Assembly: GCF_963678635.1 (NCBI RefSeq)
Contig: NW_026971286.1
Coordinates: 1-64,000, forward strand
Length of the DNA: 64,000 nucleotides
Reading direction: 5' to 3'
Source of the DNA: Symsagittifera roscoffensis
Lineage: Eukaryota; Xenacoelomorpha; Acoela; Convolutidae
Part shown: piece by piece, positions 30,200 to 43,414 of the stretch
Layout of the letters: each line of letters starts with the position of its first letter
Numbering within the stretch: position 1 is the first letter of the stretch
Position numbers and translations under genes: made by a program
The notes under the pieces: generated by a model
Database searches by the model: none
What the model was told of the DNA's origin: nothing
What the model saw: the letters and a program-made list of their open reading frames with translations, nothing else

Positions 30200-31000
30200 T
30201 TGAATTCATTTTGCGTGTTTTACCGAATTTTGCAGTGTGCTGTTATTGACGAATGGAGTGGGCGACCTTGTATCGACCCTATTGAGGTGCCTTTTTAGGT
30301 TGTCCGCCGTAATTGTGTCTGCCTGTCGATCTTGTAAGTTGAACGCATTTTTATTTGTGTCATCCAGGTAACGTCCCCTGCCTGTAGTTAGTCCATGTAG
30401 GCTGCCTTGTCCATGTCTTGCATTCTTGCTCATCTTGAATAGCTTGTCCTCGGACAATTTGCAAAGCCTGGCGAGTGTCCGCGTTTGGTGCATCTGTTGC
30501 AATGTGAAATGTTTACGTATTTGGAGTTGGTTTTCAAGTGCTTTCTCTCTACGTATTGCGTCTTCGAACGCTTGTTCTGGGGTTTTCGTTTCTGCGGGAT
30601 GTCCTTTTACACCTCGTCGTTGAAATGTTTTCTGTGAGTAGATCCCTTATTGTTTCTTCTTCCAGACCACCATCATTGCAAATTGGGCATTTGAAATTCC
30701 GTTTCACCACGACGGGTCCTAAGTTATCGAGTTAAATACATTAATTTACCCACTGAACTCTCTTTTCTTGAATGCGATCTCCTCTAGCTTTAATCTGAGG
30801 TTGAGTTTCTCCTCTATTTGAGATTGGCATCCAGGCACTTGTGGCTTTCGAACTGGAGGTGGGTCTCGCAAAAGTTTTTGCAAATTGATACCGTCTTTTA
30901 CGACGATACCAAAGAATAATTAATGATTCGATTTATCGCACTCGATTGGAAGTTACGCTGAAGCTTTCTGCCAAAACGGCGCGATACCCGGTTTGTTTTT
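30200..31000 (-). pseudogene. Broken Gypsy gag remnant
   Basis: Upstream of the pol remnants. One frame near 30,505-30,460 reads CNRCTKRGHSPGFANC, a zinc-knuckle-like C-X2-C-X4-H-X6-C. Nearby frames read KCPICNDG and a helical segment EETIRDLL typical of Gag capsid ends. Frames change repeatedly, so this is decayed. Confidence 0.6.
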
Positions 31001-31021
31001 TTTGTGACTGCTGGTGTGTCA

Positions 31022-31232
31022 TGTTATAACCAGGGAAAGTAAGTAAAATCGTATACTTTGTTGTGAGACATAAGCTATGGTTAATAGAGATAAGACGAAT
31101 CTTTTTCAACTTAAATTCAATCGGTAAAGTTTTGTCTGATTCAAATCTGACCTCGAAATGACGAGAGACATAAATAGCTACCGAATAGGACAATAGTTTT
31201 TGTAATTACTTAATTAGATCAGACATCAATAC
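31022..31232 (-). repeat. LTR of decayed element, right (5') copy
   Basis: Starts TGTTATAACC and ends near ATCAGACA. An 86-codon frame through it is LTR sequence, not a gene. Confidence 0.75.
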
Positions 31233-31239
31233 GGTTTTC

Positions 31240-33230
31240 TTATGATTCTTAAAGCTGCTTATTATTCTGATCAAGCTATTCCAGTTGAGACATATTTTAG
31301 TTTGTTTGAAAAATTTTAGAACTAATTAAACCATCAATTTTAGAAACTATTCAAGCTGAGAAACATTACTATTTCCAGTGGTTAATTGAAGCAAACCCGT
31401 TTTATGGCAAACCCGTTAGCAAACCCGAAAAAGCCATACCAGCAATGAAACTTTGAAATGATTCAAGTTGTTTTATAGGCATATCAGTTCGAAAAAAATA
31501 AGTTTTTCTTTAGCAAGCTATTAAGCTAACAACTTTTGTTATTTTATGGTATTTCATGAAAAAAATCAATTGGCGTAAAATTGAAGTATTTCTATTAAAT
31601 CCATTCAAGTGATGAAACTTTCATTTAGTTAAAGTATTTTCATGGAGCAAATTGTTTCAGTTTTTTCTTAAGTTCAAGTAAAAAATGTTTAAAATTTCAA
31701 CTTATTGAATGAAGCGAATAGGCTGTTACATGAAGCGAGCAACTTTTTGCCAAAGAAACAGTTTTTTATTGATGCAAATATTTAAGCTACAAAACTCTGA
31801 AATATTTCAAAAAATTTTCAACCAAAATAATCACGAAAATTTAAAGTTTTAATAAGCAAGCAATGAAACTTCAATTAAATCAAGTAAGAAATTGACTGTC
31901 GAAAAATATAGTTTTTTATGTTGAAGTCAGTCAAGTGATTAAAAATTTGGAAGATACCAAGTGGCTTCTTAGAGCAATTCGTTATGCGAAAAGCTCAATT
32001 GTTTCTTATGCAAGCGACTCATGTTAAGAAACTCTGAAACTTTTCAAGTCATTTCAGGCGCCCAATCGGATGGCGAAAAGTTAAAATATTTTTTGAAACC
32101 ATTCAAGCAGTGAAATTTGAATTATGTTTTGTTCTTCAGGCTAAGAGTGTAAGAAAACGGATGACTAATTTTTTTTTAAAGTCGTTCAAGTGATGAAACT
32201 TTGAAAGATTTCAATTGGCTTTGAAACAAATCGTTCTGCAAGAACTTAAATTTTCTTTAATTCAAGATAACCCATCCATGAAACTTCAAAATTATTCAAA
32301 TTATTCTTTAGACCAATGTGATTCGTGAAAAATTCAAGTGTTTCCTAGGCAAGATAATCAATTTCTTTCAAGTTAGTCATGTTAATTCATGTTAGCAATC
32401 AAGAAAATTTTCCACGGAAGTAATTGCATGGCGGAAAGTTTTTATATCTTAAGTGGAGCCATTCAACCGATAAAACTTTTAAAACATTCTGATAACTTCA
32501 TAGAGCGAATCAGATTGAGGAAAATCAAGTGCGTCTTTAGCAAGCCGTTCGATCTAAAAAAAACTTTTAGTAGTTCAAAATATTTTATGAAGCAAATCGC
32601 TCGGAAAAAAAAACTTAAGTTTTTCTTTTGAAGCCATAAAACAATGAAACTTCGAAGTATTTCAAGTTTTTTCATAGTACGATTCAGTTTGATGAAAAAT
32701 CAAGCTTTTTTAAGCAAGTTTTTCAAGCTAAGAAATTTTTCGCATATCAATTTTTTTTATCAAGAAAATTGGTTGGCGAAATATTTAAGTTATTTTTGAA
32801 GCCAATCAATGGACAAAACTTTGAAAATTTTGAAGTTGCTCCATGAAGCGGATCGTTTCACTAAAAATTCAGTTTTCATAAGCAAGCTAATTTAGTTGTG
32901 GAGTATTTTGAGGTTTTTCATAGACCGAAGTCGTTTGTAAAACATTGAAGTTGTTATAAGCAAGCAGTGAATTTCGAAATATTTTAGATTATTTTACTAG
33001 AGGATAGGTTGACAAAAAGTTTAACTTTTTTAATGAAATCATACAAGCAGTGAAATTGATAAAAGTTTTTCCTTGACTGAATCGGTTTGAAAAAAATCAA
33101 CTGTTTTTTAAGGAAGCTTTTCAAGTTAAGAATCTTTGAAACTTTGAAGTTTTTTTATGAATCCAATCGTATGGCGACAATTCAAGCGTTTTAAGCAAAT
33201 TTTTACAGCAGGGATGATTTCAAAAGAAGG
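31240..33230. repeat. Degenerate satellite, ~165-bp period with ~83-bp half units
   Basis: The word family (CA)GTGATGAAACTTTGAAA...TTCAAGT recurs near 31,448, 31,611, 31,862, 32,028, 32,192, 32,278, 32,470, 32,642, 32,811, 32,965 and 33,048. Spacings are mostly 154-172, with a few near 83. Each is followed by variants of GAGCGAATCG-TTGGCGAAAA and TTTAAGCAAGC. Small ORFs in it (e.g. 32,389-32,675) are repeat-derived. Confidence 0.7.
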
Positions 33231-35095
33231 AAGACAATGATTTTCAGGAAAAAGTGATAGTTGCAATGATTCAAAATAAATTGATAATTTCACCACTGTG
33301 GTATTTTTTTTTAAATGCGAATAGTTTGAACAAAATTAGAAGAAAGTTAGAGGGAATTTCGAAAAATTAACAGTTTCTTAGTAAAAAATCACTAAAAAGT
33401 TTTGATTGAGTAAATCCAGCTTAAAGAAATAAAATAGTTTTTTTTGACAGTGCTATGCTTACAATCAAGCAGGCCGTTTTGCGCGTGATTATGAGAAAAC
33501 ATTGAGCTTAATCAATCAACCGGCTACAATTAAAATCATTTTGTTTTTGTTAAAAATTTTTGTCAAAAAAAATATCCTAAATCAGAAAGCAAAAAAAAAC
33601 GATTTTTCAGTTTTCAATAAGATGTTAAGCATTTCGATGAAAAAAGATAAGATATTGCTTCATAGATATCGGGCGGCTGATCGGCTGACCTTCTTAAAGA
33701 ACAAAAATTTATACAGTCTGAATGTAGATTTAAAGTTTGGTTATGCAAACTGAAGTAGTTCGGAAACTGCTGGCAGAGGAAAAGTTAAAATTCGCATTGA
33801 AAACAAAGTCAGTCGATTTGTAAATCTGTAGCTTAAAAGTACACTGGATGTATTTTCATGCACAGTTTATTTAGTGTCTGTTTCGAAACTTTTGACTAAT
33901 TGTTTTAAAAGCGACTTTAAAAGTAGACATATTGACCGAATAAGCAAGAGAGGCAATGTTTAACCCTGATTGGATAAAGCAATGCATGATGAATACAGTT
34001 GTTTTAATAAAATTGATGATTGCGAATTGATGCAATTACTGATCAACTTATTCAAAGAATTTCACTTTTAAGTACAATAACGCGGTTGAGTTTTCTAGAT
34101 GCGAGACAATGCATATACGTTTATGTTTATAATCTGTAATTTCCAGCAGTCTTTTTGTCAAATGAAAAAAAAAAGACAACAGGGAGACAGTTTTTGGCTA
34201 TGGCAGCTGCTTATATTTTTGAAGTTAAAACCAGACGTAAGAAATGCATATCTAAAAGGCATCATTAAACGAAATTGTCTTCCTGTAACAATCTGATGGT
34301 TTTGAGCGACACTACAGTGGGGTGCTGATTTTTTTTAAAAACTAAAAAACCAATATGTGGCTTGAAACAGTCAGGACGCTAATAGTAGTCAGGAGCTCTA
34401 CTGCTTTTTCTAAAGTCAGAATAGATTTTTATGCTTCAAAAAGAGACAAAGCTTTCATGACAGAAAATGAGCGCTTCTAATGAGACAGACAAATTTTCAA
34501 ATTTGAACATTAACTTTTGAACAAATTCGGAATCAGTGAATCGGCCAAACAAGGTTTTTCAGATTTTGATTTTAACTGTTTTTGAGATTGATTGAAAATT
34601 TCGTAGGAAAAATTCTTAATAATTTTTGAACAACCAACCTAATATAAACATAGAAGCTTTGGAAAACTCGCAGGAAAATTTCATCGAAGAGCTACTTTCT
34701 ATATTTGAAATGGTTGAGTGTACACCAGGTACACCAGTATCAACGCTTGCAACTTTTTGATTAAAATTAAGTAAATGTTTATCAGCTGAGTAGAAAAAAA
34801 AAGACTACAGAAAAGTGATCAGAAGTCTCAACTACTCGTCAATAACTGCAAGGCCGCACAATTCTTTCATAACTCTTTGCTTAAGTAGATCTTCAGATAT
34901 TCAGATTGTGATATGGCAGTTTGCAGCGATTCTAGACGAAATGCCAGTGGGGGTTGTTGTTTCACAAGTATATGTCGGGTAGAAATCGGGTGGGGAGGTG
35001 CTGACCTCCATGTATTAACATAGGCTATAGAGTATCCGTTCAGCACCCTATGCAAAAACACAGGGAATTGATTTCCCAATGTATTCAGATAGGGA
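33231..35095. other. AT-rich intergenic DNA
   Basis: Short frames at 33,502-33,753 (Lys-rich), 34,099-34,296 and 34,867-35,079 have no recognisable features. A slightly GC-richer patch at 34,900-35,080 has a GGAGGTGCTGACCTCC hairpin. No gene supported. Confidence 0.5.
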
Positions 35096-35099
35096 TAGA

Positions 35100-35690
35100 A
35101 TTGGTAAGGTTTCTTGGTTTGAGTGATGGTAAGAAAATGGTAAGAAATACGGTACTTTTTGAATTTTGTAAAAAATATCTAGTTTTTTTCCTAAAAATTT
35201 CAGCGCGCGTTACCTAATGGGTATATATTTTTGGTGTATTACAAGAAAATAGATTTTCCAATGTTTCAAAGTTGCTTATCGATTTCATATTTTCATATGG
35301 TAAGACGGTGAGTTTCAAAAAATTTTGGAGCCCCAATTTTTTGGAGCTCAATTTTACCAATATTTGCGTTTCTTAGCTAATTCCTACGGTTTGTAATATG
35401 TAAGTGCTATCTTTTCTTACAAATCCTCGGTATGGTAAGTTTCAGCTGGTAAGTTTCAGCTGGTAAGTTTCGGAAAAATTTTTTGAAATTTTTTTAAGTT
35501 TTACTTGCAAATATTTTTTACCTTGAAAAAACGTTTTTTCTTGGATGGTAGGTTTCAGATGGTAAATTTCAGATTCTTTTTTTTGAAAACATGGTATGTT
35601 TCTTTTGCGAATACATTTTTATCTTGAAAAACTGAAAAAAAAATATTGAATGGTAAGGTTCAGATGACAAGTTTCAACAAAATTAAGGTT
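35100..35690. repeat. Degenerate TGGTAAGTTTCAG repeats
   Basis: The word (G/A)TGGTAAGTTTCAG(C/A)(T/G) occurs in clusters (e.g. 35,433-35,470, 35,547-35,570, 35,650-35,675), separated by poly-T/AAAAATTTTTT stretches. Confidence 0.6.
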
Positions 35691-38600
35691 ATCTGGGGAA
35701 AATTGACAAGATGTGATTGATTATCTTTGACAAATAAATTAACCCACTTAACGGGATATCAGAAGAAATTTGACAGCTCCTCACGGTTGATTACTTTTAT
35801 ATCCTACTTACTCTTTTATTCCCCAGGTTATCTGGAGAAAGGATGACAGCTCCATTATCCTTTTTTATGACTTTTTAAATCTTTTTTCACATAATTATCT
35901 AAAAAATCTAATGACAGATGCATATTAGCATTTCCCCGCAGAGTTAACGAAGCTTGAATTACTTTTTGAGAGAATAAAATTTTAGATTTTCATGAGAAAT
36001 TGAAATACATCCAATCAAAACTATATAGACTTTTCGTTGGAACAAAGATATAAATATGCAAAAACTTTTGGGTTTCGACCAATCAGATGTTTTTATCCAG
36101 TTCTCATTTCTACTTCAACATATTTAGTTCTTCTGTCATACTCTTTCCATTGGTATGATAATTTTTCAATCTTTTTCACAGTAAACTTTTAAGAACGTTA
36201 AACAATGTACTAGAAGTTGGATACAATTTTTGTAATTTTATCTATTCCATCGTTAATTCTTTCAATTGGGAGACTACAACATCCATCTTCTTTGTCATTC
36301 TCTGTCTATCTCACCAAAAGGTTATTTGCTCGAGGAATTTGGTGAAAATGCTAGAAATATTTTTCTCAATGGTTTACCCAAATTTGTACAAAATTTCTAA
36401 ATCGGGATAAATTTTTCTTAATTGTATTTAACATAGTGAATAAAATTCAACAACATCTTCTGTATAACAGATGATTATCTCTCTGTTGCCTAAGAACATA
36501 ATTATCTTCATTTTTCTGTAGAAATTTTCTATGCTCTATGGTTAGTCTTGTTTAATGCTTAAGACAAAATTTCGCTATTGAACTCTCTTTGCAAGAAAAT
36601 TTAGTAGAACTGGAGAATTTAGGAGGAAAATAGTATCAATTGAACAAACAATTTGCTAGAAGAGATAAAATTAGACCTGATAACTTCTTATTTTTACTAT
36701 TTGATTTGTACATGTTTTCATTATAGGCTCCCTTATCCAGTTGCAACAGTAAATTATTCAAGCAAAATTAGAGTTTTTTTAGATCATTAACTATCACTTG
36801 TCTTGCAAATATTTAGTAAATTGCTTTTTATTCATGATTTTTGTCGGAAATTGTCTCAAATAAATCAAGTGAGAAAAAGTTGGTGCTAGTTAAAGCGTTC
36901 AAAAGCATATTTGAAAATTGAAAAATTAAAGAATTGAATTAACAGCAGCTCTATTGGTTATTATCTGAAAACCTTCGGAAGCAGAAAGGGAACCTAGTTC
37001 CTAACTTCTGCATCATCTAAAAGAACGCTTCCTAAAAAAATGATTTCAAAAAAAGGAAAACAAAGGGCAAACTGAAACAATGGAATAATTTTGCGAAATA
37101 TAATGAGCAAAAAAACTCTATAATTCTACCTTATTTTCTAACTGAAAAAAATTAAAGCTAACCAAAACAAAATCTTTACTGTGTGTCTAATTGAAATTTT
37201 CATGTTAAATGTTATATAAATAAGCAATCTTTCATCTGGTTCTGCTAAAGTATCGTTTGGTTAGAAGTTTTCAGCAAGCTCTATAATATTTTCTCTAAAA
37301 GCTTTCGAAATCAATTCCTTTTCGTTTTTTATCCAAAATATTGAAATTGATTTATGCTTCATGAATCAACTTCCAAAATATGTTGTAGTTGAGTTTAATT
37401 CACAAAAATTATCGTCAAAACATCTGAATTTTTATATAAAATTACCTAATGGAACATATGATAGCAAAATTTTCAAAAAATTACACAAAAAAAATCTTTG
37501 AGACTTTTCATGATGGACTTTTTCTCAAGATTCAATTTTACGCAAAAATTTTGTAAAATTGTTTCTAAACTACTAATAAATTAAGCTAAGTTTCTCTCTC
37601 AATTTAGTACTTTCTCAGTTTCTGCTTCATCCTTAACTTCCAACTTTATCTAATTTGAACAAAATTTTACCCTATTTTAGATGGAAAAATGTATCATATC
37701 AACAAACGTTCAATAATCCGAAGCAGAATTTATACCAATAATCCTTCGCTAAAAATCTCTTGTTAACAAAAATGACAGATCAGGTGTTGTGATTAAAACA
37801 CTGTATAGTTAGAGTTTTCAAATTTCTTACAAATTTAGAATGCCCAAACTCCTGGATAAAAAGAGTTGAGTAGGCTCAAAATAATAATAAAGGTGAAAAA
37901 AACGTTAAAAAAATTTCCTCACCAATAGTTTTAACGGTGAAAGAGAAACAGAACGAATATCAAACTATTTAATTCAGCTGAAAAAAACTCATATAACCTA
38001 ACCATGGAGTTTTATCAACCAATCAATTTTTGATATCAACCAATCAGTATCGAGCATTCCTTCACAAGTAATGTTTGTGATAATAACCAATCCGAATAAA
38101 GTATTCACAGATTTTAAAATATTTTTAGATCAGAACAAACTATTTTTATGAAACTTCCCAACTAATCAATTTTATTGAGTTTTTCCATATTAAATAACTT
38201 ATACATTTTACACCAAAGTGAGAGAAATGAGATTTCTTTTCTGGTTCATATTATTTTTTCGATACTCAAGTCAAATTTTGAAAATTCGAACAAAGTTTTT
38301 TGATTTGTTCTATTTCTAACCAGTGAAAAAAAAATTACCAAAAAAAGGCAGTTTTAATTTTTTCATTTTGATATATTCTAATATAAACAACCAGAAGTCT
38401 CTTAAATTTGGATAATCGATTAATAGATAATCTTCTAAGTCTAGATTTTGCATCAATATCAAGTTCAAAACGGTAATCGAAATGAATTCCTTATCTTCAT
38501 TTTTTGTTTGATAGGTTATTCCATTGTTTTGTTTTTTACTGAGCGACCGCTCAATCTGTAATAACGCTTCTGAGCAATAAAATTGTTGATTAATTTGGCA

Positions 38601-39775
38601 GTACTCCTCTTTTTTGAAATCTCCTCTCCATCTTTTTAAAAAAATTTATTGAATTTTCTGTGTTTCTATACAAGTTAAAACTAATACAATTTCCATCAAC
38701 GTCATCTGTTCACACACTCTTCTAATTTTTGTAGTAGTTGAACCTTAAAATCTGATGAATGTCCATTTCAGACATTTGAAACGCTTTTGATAGAAACATA
38801 TTTCTTACTGAAAAAAAAATAAGAAACTTGAAAAAACTCGAACTGATCCGCCATTTTTCATGTAATTTGTATTAACTTGATTTGCAAGATGCTTCAAGTC
38901 TTCATTTCCTTGCAGTGAAGAGTCGAATCTGAAATTAGGGCGGCTTGTTCATATTGTACTTCTTGATTGTGACACACAACCTCCTCATGTTGTAAGTTGC
39001 TTTTTAATATCATCTATTACAGATGTCGAGCTCCTGAACCATAGTTATTTCTTTGCCAGATTTGGCTTCAGATATAGGTACGAGTCCAAGGTTTTAAACA
39101 TCGTGAATAACAGTACTCTGGATTGCCAATAATGCTTCTCCTTCTTTTTCACTAAGATAGATTTGTTGAGATTTTTCAAATTGTTCCAAGTCATTCATTT
39201 TTATTAGTTGAAAGCAGGGTTTAAAAAAAAACACCCTTCTAGAATTTATGGAGCCAAACATATCTCCCAATTCTTGTTTGATTTTTTAGAGTTCAATATA
39301 TTTCGGACTACTTTTTCTTGAGTACATTTTTGAAGAGCAAATTGATCAAAAAAGGAGAACTGAGAAAATTGATTGTAAATTTAAATGAATGAAAATGTAA
39401 AAATTAGGACTCATCATGCTTTCCATATATGGAAGAAGTACCAAATATGGAATGTTTTGTATGAAACTTCCGAATATGGAATTGTGTAGGTGTTAGTGTT
39501 CCTATATAAATCCCAAATTCTCAGCAAAAATCATTTTTCCAGATGAGTGCGGCTATGTGTCAAGCTCTATCCAGCTTTTTTATTAGGTCATTGTAAAAAT
39601 TGCCATCTATTTCCGTTCCATTGATTTTTACGAAAAATACTTAATATTCCATTATTATTGTAACTCTACTCATAACATTTTTTGTTCTTTGGAGAATCGT
39701 AAGTTTCATATAAATTTAATAGGAACATAGATAAATAAAAGATACATAAATATATATATATAAATATAAATTTAT

Positions 39776-39819
<44 letters not shown>

Positions 39820-41150
39820 AACAAGAAATTGACTGTCTTTACACTTTGCTCAAACACAGATTCCTTTCAACCTTTGTTACGTCCAGTGGAGTGAATTCAA
39901 TCAGCTTATTCGAGAGTTTGGACATAATTTACCATGGAAAGGAGCCGATAAGATGCTAAGTATTGCAAAGAAACGACTAATTCGGAAAAAATTCAAGAAG
40001 CATTAGCTGTGTTTTAACCAGAAACTGGCTTCCACACAAACTCTTGGTTCAGCGTTTCTGGATAGACTTCGAAAATTTCAAAACTCAAAATATGAATCTA
40101 ATTTGTTCAAGATTGTTGATTGGTTTTTTGATTGTCATGGTTCTGTGCATATTGATCATGTAAGCTTTGAGATAAAATAATCAATTGTCTTTTCATGTGT
40201 TTTTAACAGTTTACGATGATAAGTCTTTAAACTCTAAGCTTCAGTTCAAAAACATTTAACTCAAATGAAAAGAAAAACCAATTTTGAAATAAGTTCGAAA
40301 TTTAATAAAAGAGTAAAGAGACAAAAAATATTTAAAACAAAAACTGAGGTAACTTTCGAGTTCCTTGTCACTTTCTTTTTCATAAGCCACATCATGTTTT
40401 CTTCTCAACAGAGATAATATATCCTGCTGACCCTTAAATTTATTTTTCTTGCACCTTTTATCACGACTGGCTTCAATCTTTCGCCAATCATGCAGAGAAA
40501 CTCTTAAGAGACTGAAACACTTCTTCGGATTTCGGTAAAAGATGTCAAATTCAACCCCTTCTTCAAAAATTCATTTATAGTTAAAATTCACTTGTAAGCC
40601 AGTGAAAACTTTGTCAATATCTCAGATCCACAAATTTATCAAAATACTTTTCATTTAAATCATATGAAAACCCATATTTTTTTCTCGAGAGTGATATAGA
40701 CATAGCTACTTCTTTTTCAAATTCTCTAATTTTTTTGCTCTCGAGTTCTCTTCGTACTGAAAGATTTTTGATAGTTTGCTCACTAGGCTGAGAGATTTAT
40801 TTAACTTTGAGAGTCTTGACAGTTTCGGTACCAATTCCAAACTGGATGCAGTAACTCGCCATTTCTATTATGATTGGCTTCAACTTTTATTTAATTCATA
40901 CTGGTGAATTAAAATGAATTGTAGTAGACTTCCAAATCTCAGTACCAGCTTAGACTAGCTTTTGGTTGTATTCTTTAGGAACCGGTGAAAATATCTGGAA
41001 TCTTTCAAAAAGTATCGATCGCTTCTGTCATTTTTATTTAAAAAGAGAAAAATTTGTCTCATCAAATTGGTTGACTTCTTTTTATTTCTGAGAGTGTTTG
41101 TAGAATGCGATTTCTTGTTGAACAGAATCTAATCTTAATTTTTCCTAATA
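35691..41150. other. Long AT-rich gene desert
   Basis: About 5.5 kb without any supported gene on either strand. Scattered AACCAATCAG-type words occur (36,004, 36,079, 38,020, 38,040, 38,087). Confidence 0.6.
39750..39820. repeat. (TA)n microsatellite
   Basis: Two runs of TA separated by AAATATAAATTTATGTTT; the longer has about 18 TA units (39,779-39,814). Confidence 0.9.
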
Positions 41151-41159
41151 AAGAGCTAA

Positions 41160-41600
41160 GAAATACTCTTTTTAATCACAACATTGAAAGAGTATCTCTA
41201 TTAATATCACAACTTTGAAAGAGTATCTCTATTAATTTACAAAAAAAAACAGTTGAATTTATAAAAACGACAAACTTTTTCATCAATCTCATTAGCTCTG
41301 TTTTTTTTCGAGAATTCTGATTGGTTGAAATTTTAATCGATATTTCTAGAATACAGAAGATTTAGTAATTCTAAAAAGTAATGGGTAAGGTCTTAACAAG
41401 AAAAAATAGATTTAATGTGTTGATTTTACCATGTAGAAGATTCTATAAGTTAATGGGTAATGACATCATTTTCTCTGGTGGAAATTTTCTACAACTTTCA
41501 CTGTTCTATAAAACTTTAAGTGTAATGACGTCAGTTTTTCTGGTGGAAATACTTTTTTATTGCCTAAATTATTCAAAAGACACTTTGCTAGCTCTGTAGT
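41160..41600. repeat. Two short tandem duplications
   Basis: ACAAC(A/T)TTGAAAGAGTATCTCTATTAAT is duplicated near 41,178 and 41,210. A ~75-bp block (TCTATAA...TAATGAC(A/G)TCA...TCTGGTGGAAAT) is duplicated near 41,442 and 41,508. The 72-codon frame across the latter is repeat-derived. Confidence 0.65.
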
Positions 41601-42169
41601 GCATCATGTCAGACTCTCGGATCAGCATTTTTCAAATGTTTTTTTTTGATATTTGAATGGCTGTTATAAGAATCTTGTTTCTATATCCCAGCCTAAACAT
41701 TTTCTAAAGAAAAATCTATGTAGTTTTTAACAAGTGTGCATAAACCCTCTAAAAATTTTTGTAAAATACGGAATTTGAGTTGATTTTCTCGACAAGTATT
41801 CAGTTTTTTAACAAAAAAATTTGAAAATTTTGGCAAAACGTAAAATTTTTTGTGACTTTATCACAAGTATGCTAAGATATTTTTTGGTTAAATGCATTTT
41901 TTTTCTTGATTTTCCCAAAATAAAGCAAAATTAAAACTTTGTTTCTTAAATGGAAAAGCGAAAAACTCAAAAATTTAATGTAAAAAGAACATGTTGACTT
42001 ATTGATAAAAAATTTTCTTTAATAGTCACTTGGAATGCTATTCCATATGTCAATAGTTTGGTTTTCTTTTGTTTTTGATCAACAGACATGCGAAAATTAG
42101 TTTTCTAATTAACTATTTTTTGAGCAAAAAATCATGATTTAAAATTATTAAAATTGCAAGAAAAACTAA

Positions 42170-42490
42170 TGATTTTTTGACAAGATGCTAAAATTTTTTT
42201 TTGACTTTTTCTACAAAATGCAAAAATTATTTGATTTTTTTGACAAAATGCGAAAAGTATTTCACTTTTTTTGACGAAATTCGAAAAGTGTTTCAGTTTT
42301 TGTGGTAATATGTGGACATTTTTTCACTTTTTTCATAAAAAAAGAAAAATGTTCCAATTTTTTTTGACAAGATGCGAAAAGTGTTTCAGTTTTTTTGATA
42401 AAATGCGAAAAAATTTTCAATATTTTTGACAAGATCCGAAAAGCGTTTTAATTTTTTGTAATCTATAAAAATTGTTTCACTTTTTTTTTA
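42170..42490. repeat. ~43-bp tandem repeat
   Basis: Seven or so diverged copies of TTTTTTGACAAGATGCGAAAAGTGTTTCAG; weaker copies extend left to about 41,760. Confidence 0.75.
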
Positions 42491-42734
42491 CAATTTTGGA
42501 ATAGTAATTGTTGTTTTTTTTATTTGTATACAAATTTTCAAGTTTTTTTCTTATATGTGTTCAAAAATATTCAAATTTTTTAACATGTGTGCGAATTGGG
42601 AGCGCTAAAATAGGTTGTTTTCTAATTTTTTTTCATTGGTTTACCCTGAACTTCTCATCTATTCTCATAATTAAAATGAAATTGAAGAAATTTAATAATT
42701 ACAGAGAACGAAGTTAATACCAAACAACAACTAT

Positions 42735-42839
42735 TCACAAAAAGATCCAATCAAAGAGCTGTCGAGAGTTCTGGAAGTTCTCTATAGAACGCAGAACTGG
42801 ACGAGGTTGTAGTGGTTGTTGTGGTGCTGGAGGCGTCAT
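42735..42839 (-). CDS. 34-aa Pro/Gln-rich ORF overlapping the frame before it
   Basis: Its ATG (42,839-42,837) shares bases with the TGA (42,838-42,836) of the upstream frame, as ATGA. The first half is Pro/Gln-rich, then a polar stretch ends in DWIFL. It is clearly less AT-rich than its surroundings. It may be the continuation of the upstream coding sequence after a frameshift. Family not recognised. Confidence 0.3.
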   Translation of the reverse strand: MTPPAPQQPLQPRPVLRSIENFQNSRQLFDWIFL

Positions 42840-43246
42840 GTTTCTATTGTGATGGGGTTTTCGGCTGGTCCTGCTTCCTCCCTTGGAAAGAGGAAATCGT
42901 TGACTGGTTGAGCCACATATCTAGAGCCAGGAGTGTAGAGGAAATTCATTCTCACGTCCTCAGCCACTTCCTCCATCATTTGCATTTCTCCAAGTTGGTT
43001 CTCTGTCATAGGTACTTGCGTCATATGATGTTCGTTGCAATCCTTTCGCATCACTTCAACCATATGCCAGATTTGGATTGAGATGTCCATTCAAACCAGA
43101 AAAACTCCAGAGACTGTTTCTCGCACTTGAGATTGTACTAGATCAGAAAATATTCTATAGAGTGCATGAGGTTGCTTTTTTGCACTGAGAAGATCATTTT
43201 GAGCAATAAGTTGAGTGAAAGATACAGAGTAAAAAGAATGATTGAT
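42836..43246 (-). CDS. 135-codon frame with one internal TGA, family unknown
   Basis: The minus-strand frame is open from 43,246 (after a TAA at 43,247-43,249) to a TGA at 42,836, broken once by TGA at 43,091-43,093. The part after that stop begins with ATG (84 aa) and is Met/Glu-rich with few low-complexity features; the part before it (51 codons) also looks protein-like. The composition stands out from the AT-rich desert around it. It may be an exon or small gene with a recent nonsense change, a selenocysteine-type TGA, or two genes. No family recognised. Confidence 0.4.
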
Positions 43247-43414
43247 TTACAGTTGAAAAAGGATGTAGTTGACTATAGTTAATGAAAATAAAAAAGTATT
43301 TAGAGCTGAGAGAAGAGGTAGTTGCGGGTAGTTTAGTTGAAATTAAATTGATTGATTTTTAGTTAGGAGTGAGGAGTACCTTCAACTCGAATGTGTGGGT
43401 TTAACCAATAAGAA

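Larger units (their letters stand above)
25470..31232 (-). mobile_element. Decayed Ty3/Gypsy LTR element (5.8 kb)
   Basis: Diverged direct repeats at 25,470-25,688 and 31,022-31,232 (TGTTATA start; shared AACTTAAATTCAATCGGT and TCTGATTCAAATCTGACCTCGAAAT) bracket minus-strand remnants in the order gag, protease, RT, RNase H, integrase. Every domain is broken by stops and frameshifts. It is unrelated at the LTR level to the giant element. Confidence 0.8.

Noticed and set aside
34900-35080. Possible tRNA or small RNA in a GC-richer patch
   Set aside because: Only short hairpins; no cloverleaf, T-loop or A/B box could be found.
39666-39857. 63-codon frame at 39,666-39,857
   Set aside because: Generated by the TA microsatellite.
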